Source of the DNA: Desulfuromonas sp. | Lineage (GTDB): Bacteria; Desulfobacterota; Desulfuromonadia; Desulfuromonadales; SZUA-401 | Reading direction: 5' to 3' | DNA length: 41,852 nt | NCBI GenBank assembly: GCA_002869605.1 | Contig: PKUI01000207.1 | Coordinates: 1-41,852, forward strand | Part shown: one piece after another, positions 37,758 through 41,852 of the stretch | Layout: each line of letters starts with the position of its first letter | Position numbering within the stretch: the stretch's first letter is position 1 | The notes under the pieces: generated by a model | Told to the model about the DNA's origin: nothing | The model's input: the letters and a program-made list of their open reading frames with translations, nothing else | The model's database searches: none | Made by a program: the position numbers and the translations under genes

Positions 37758-38186
37758 GTGATCAGTATCGATTTCACAATCATTATTCAGTTTATCAACT
37801 TCTTTCTGTTGATCTTCTTGCTCAACATGGTGCTCTATCGCCCGTTGCGCAAGATGCTCGAAGAGCGCCAGTCAACCATTGAGGGTGGCCACGCACGCGC
37901 CCAGGAGCTGGAGTCACAGATCGAAGAAAAAATGGCCCGTTACCAGGAGCGTCTCCAGGAGGCTCGCAGCAAGGGCGCCCAGGAGCGTGCAGCCCTGCGT
38001 GGAGAAGCACAGGCCGAAGAGGCCAAGCTGCTTGGCTCTGCTCGCGAAAAGGCCACTGAGAAAATTCAGCAGATGAACAGCAAGATTGCTGATGAAGCCA
38101 CGGCGGCTCGTGATGCTCTCAAGAAGGAAACCGACGCCATGGCGACTGAAGTCGCGTCGAAAGTACTGGGGAGAAAATTGTCATGA
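37758..38186 (+). CDS. atpF': ATP synthase b' subunit (stator stalk)
   Basis: Peripheral stalk subunit of F1Fo-ATP synthase. The 142-residue protein has one N-terminal membrane helix (about 5-28, FTIIIQFINFFLLIFLLNMVL) and a long charged coiled coil to the end. Two GTG codons compete. GTG 37758 lies 7 bases after GAGG and is preferred to GTG 37752, which sits 1 base after it. It overlaps the next gene by 4 bases. Pairing with a second b-type gene suggests a b-b' heterodimer. Confidence 0.9.
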   Translation: MISIDFTIIIQFINFFLLIFLLNMVLYRPLRKMLEERQSTIEGGHARAQELESQIEEKMARYQERLQEARSKGAQERAALRGEAQAEEAKLLGSAREKATEKIQQMNSKIADEATAARDALKKETDAMATEVASKVLGRKLS

Positions 38187-38767
38187 CTCGGTTGCAACGT
38201 AATGTGGTCATATCCGTTCTGACTCTTTCCGCGTTGGCCTGTGCCACGGTTGCTCTTGCTGCTGGTGGTGGTGACGGCCATGGCGGTGGTTTACTCAAGG
38301 ACTTCCTCTGGCGCATCCTGAACTTCGTCGTAATGTTCGGGTTGCTGGCCTACTTTGTCACCAAGCCGTTTAAGCGCGGCATGGCCGATCGCCGCGAAGC
38401 GATCGAAAAGTCTCTGGAAGAGGCCCGCAAGGCCCAGGCCGAAGCAGAAGCAAAGTTCGCCGAGTATGATGCAAAGCTGGCTGCGGCCAATGAAGAGATC
38501 GAAGAACTGACCAAGGCGATGCGTCGTGAAGCAGAGCTTGAGCGCGACTCGATTCTTGCGAACGCCAAGGAGATGGCTGCCAAGATCGAAGAGGATGCCG
38601 ATCGTAACGCCAGTCTCGCTGTCGCCAAGGCTCGCTCCGAGCTGCGCCAGGAGGCTGCTGCGTTGGCCGTGTCTCTGGCCAAGGACCTGCTGGAGAAGAA
38701 TTTCACCGCCGATGACCAGAAACGCCTGGTTGACGAATATATCGAGAAAGTAGGGGGGCTACAGTGA
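38183..38767 (+). CDS. atpF: ATP synthase b subunit with N-terminal signal-like segment
   Basis: Second stator stalk subunit, 194 residues. Two hydrophobic segments are visible: a signal-peptide-like one (about 8-27, with ALAA at its end) followed by a Gly/His-rich stretch, and the true b-type membrane helix (about 41-61, FLWRILNFVVMFGLLAYFVT). A long charged coiled coil follows. Standard b subunits have only one hydrophobic segment. The gene overlaps both neighbours by 4 bases (ATGA and GTGA). Confidence 0.92.
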   Translation: MTRLQRNVVISVLTLSALACATVALAAGGGDGHGGGLLKDFLWRILNFVVMFGLLAYFVTKPFKRGMADRREAIEKSLEEARKAQAEAEAKFAEYDAKLAAANEEIEELTKAMRREAELERDSILANAKEMAAKIEEDADRNASLAVAKARSELRQEAAALAVSLAKDLLEKNFTADDQKRLVDEYIEKVGGLQ

Positions 38768-39306
38768 GAACGAGCGCGATTTCCCGCAGATACGCCCGCG
38801 CCCTGGTCGACCTTGCGGTCGAGCAGAAGGCGGTCGATACCTACAGTGAGGAACTGGTCGGGCTGGCAGCCGCTTTCGAGCAGGAAGAGATGTTGCGTCT
38901 GATCCTGGAAAGCCCCACCTATCCGTTGGAAAAAAAACAGGCCATCCTGACCGACCTGGGCAAGGCGCTCAAGCTTTCCACAGGAATGCAGAATTTCATC
39001 GGACTGCTGATGGAAAAAGGGCGTATCGATCAGCTCGCCGTGATCGGCGATGACTACCGCCGCCTGGCGGACGAACGTACCGGCGTAGTCCGTGCCAGGA
39101 TTATCAGCGCACAGGAAATGGCCGACAAGCAGGAAAAGGCGATCAGCAGTGCCCTCGAGAAGCAGACCGGCAAGCGCGTGGAACTCGCGGTTGCGACTGA
39201 CGCGTCGCTCCTCGGTGGTCTGCAGGCCGAAATTGCGGGGCGCCTGTTCGACGGCAGCCTGCGCTCTCAATTAAAACGAATCGAAGATACCTTAACGAAG
39301 GGGTGA
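38764..39306 (+). CDS. atpH: ATP synthase delta subunit
   Basis: A 180-residue F1 subunit that joins the alpha/beta hexamer to the b-b' stalk. The N-terminal helical domain begins ISRRYARALVDLAVEQ, and the C-terminal domain has the usual VRARIISAQEM and VELAVATDASLLGGLQAEIAGRLFDGSLRSQL. It starts at GTG 38764 in a 4-base overlap with atpF and ends 9 bases before atpA. Confidence 0.95.
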   Translation: MRTSAISRRYARALVDLAVEQKAVDTYSEELVGLAAAFEQEEMLRLILESPTYPLEKKQAILTDLGKALKLSTGMQNFIGLLMEKGRIDQLAVIGDDYRRLADERTGVVRARIISAQEMADKQEKAISSALEKQTGKRVELAVATDASLLGGLQAEIAGRLFDGSLRSQLKRIEDTLTKG

Positions 39307-39309
39307 TAG

Positions 39310-40824
<1,515 letters not shown>

Positions 40825-40849
40825 ACCGTAGCTTAAAGGGTAGAGACAG

Positions 40850-41716
40850 ATGCCAAACCTTAAGGACATAAAAAAGCGGATCGGCTCGGTCAAGAACACC
40901 AGCCAGATTACCAAGGCCATGAAAATGGTCTCCGCTGCCAAACTGCGCCGCGCCCAGGAGGCGGTGGTTGCCGCCCGTCCCTACGCCGACAAGGTCATGG
41001 ACGTGATTTCCAGCCTGGCGCTGCGTGAGGACACCGAAGCCCATCCGCTGCTCAACGCACGCGGCAAGGGGCGTGCCCTGGTGGTGCTGATGACCGCCGA
41101 CCGTGGTCTGTGCGGTGGGTTCAACGGCAATATCAGTAAAGCCGCCGAAAAGCTGCTCAAGGAGAACGCCGAGGGTTACGAGGCGATGGACCTGATGATC
41201 ATCGGCCGCAAGGGTAACGAACTGCTCAAGCGTCGCCTCGGCGAGAAGATCGTCAAGGTGCACGAGAATATCGGTGTCGTAACCTATGCAACCGCCCAGC
41301 TGCTAGGCGAAGAGCTCGTCAAAGAGTACGTCGACGAAAAGTATGATGCTGTCTATCTGATGTACAATGCCTTCCAGAGTGCCATCACTCAGGTGATTAC
41401 TGTTGATCAGCTGCTGCCGGTGGTACCCAAGGAAGTCGAGGAAGACACCCACGTCGCCGAGTACATCTACGAGCCGAGCCGCGGCGAAGTCCTTGACCAG
41501 CTGCTGCCGAAATATGTTGAAGTGCAGATCTTCCGAGGTCTGCTCGAGTCGGTGGCTTCAGAGCATGGCGCGCGCATGAGCGCTATGGACAGCGCCAGTA
41601 AAAACGCCAATGAAATGATCGGAAAGCTGACCCTGCAGTACAACCGTGCACGTCAGGCCGCAATTACCAAGGAGCTGATGGAAATCATCTCCGGTGCTGA
41701 ATCGATAAAAGGCTAA
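40850..41716 (+). CDS. atpG: ATP synthase gamma subunit
   Basis: Central rotor shaft of F1. The 288-residue protein has the N-terminal [32 protein letters not shown] and the C-terminal helix with the family signature ending [15 protein letters not shown]. It begins 25 bases after atpA and is followed by a 62-base gap before atpD. Confidence 0.98.
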   Translation: MPNLKDIKKRIGSVKNTSQITKAMKMVSAAKLRRAQEAVVAARPYADKVMDVISSLALREDTEAHPLLNARGKGRALVVLMTADRGLCGGFNGNISKAAEKLLKENAEGYEAMDLMIIGRKGNELLKRRLGEKIVKVHENIGVVTYATAQLLGEELVKEYVDEKYDAVYLMYNAFQSAITQVITVDQLLPVVPKEVEEDTHVAEYIYEPSRGEVLDQLLPKYVEVQIFRGLLESVASEHGARMSAMDSASKNANEMIGKLTLQYNRARQAAITKELMEIISGAESIKG

Positions 41717-41778
41717 TTTAACGACATAGATTTTTAGGTAGACCGCTTGCGGGTGCCTAGAAGGAGGAACAGAGCATC

Positions 41779-41852
41779 ATGAATAAAGGACGTATTACCC
41801 AGGTTATCGGTCCCGTCGTCGACGTGGAATTTGAAGCCGGGAAACTCCCTGA
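41779..41852 (+). CDS. atpD: ATP synthase beta subunit (5' end only)
   Basis: The first 24 codons and part of the next are present: [18 protein letters not shown] and on, the standard beta-subunit N-terminus. AAGGAGGA lies 11 bases upstream. The gene runs out of the window. An imperfect hairpin (41735-41759) lies in the gap after atpG and may adjust translation. Confidence 0.97.
   Translation, partial: MNKGRITQVIGPVVDVEFEAGKLP

Overview
The window is a GC-rich bacterial chromosome segment that spans the replication origin. Gene content and order point to a deltaproteobacterium of the Desulfuromonadales/Geobacterales type. The pointers are a split ATP synthase operon (b', b, delta, alpha, gamma, beta, with no a or c subunit beside it), a bactofilin gene between parAB and atp, type II secretion genes, a PilT ATPase, and a dnaA-dnaN-recF-gyrB-gyrA cluster followed by a TPR protein and gpsA. 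This placement is inferred from gene order only. There are no tRNA or rRNA genes, insertion sequences or CRISPR arrays.

Region 1 (1-13.1 kb, accessory and housekeeping). The start of a type II secretion operon (gspC, partial gspD) reads leftward. Next come a DinG-type helicase fused to an N-terminal JAB/RadC-like domain, nicotinamidase, pilT with a small internally duplicated partner protein, and a periplasmic tail-specific protease. After these is an operon headed by an alanine-rich leader peptide and an intrinsic terminator, followed by a class I/II aminotransferase and a plant-type glutamate-cysteine ligase. The leader looks like a classical translation-coupled attenuator that senses alanine, and I consider it the most notable find.

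Region 2 (13.1-16.9 kb, leftward): purB, endonuclease III, a macrodomain protein and a degenerate endonuclease/exonuclease/phosphatase-fold protein.

Region 3 (16.9-28.1 kb, leftward from the origin): dnaA, dnaN, recF, gyrB, gyrA, a membrane-anchored TPR protein, gpsA and a lipoprotein cyclophilin, closed by a terminator at 16.9 kb. The TPR gene starts 74 bases inside gyrA.

Region 4 (origin): the rpmH-dnaA interval has three perfect DnaA boxes and AT-rich DNA. The dnaA-dnaN interval carries further near-consensus boxes and a run of DnaA-trio triplets beside an AT-rich tract. This resembles the bipartite Bacillus subtilis origin.

Region 5 (28.3-41.9 kb, rightward): rpmH, rnpA, yidD, yidC, khpB/jag, mnmE, a perfect parS site, mnmG, rsmG, parA, parB, bactofilin, then the ATP synthase operon, which leaves the window early in atpD. 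Genes on both sides of the origin run away from it, co-directional with replication. The stretch from recF to rnpA is visibly more AT-rich than the rest.
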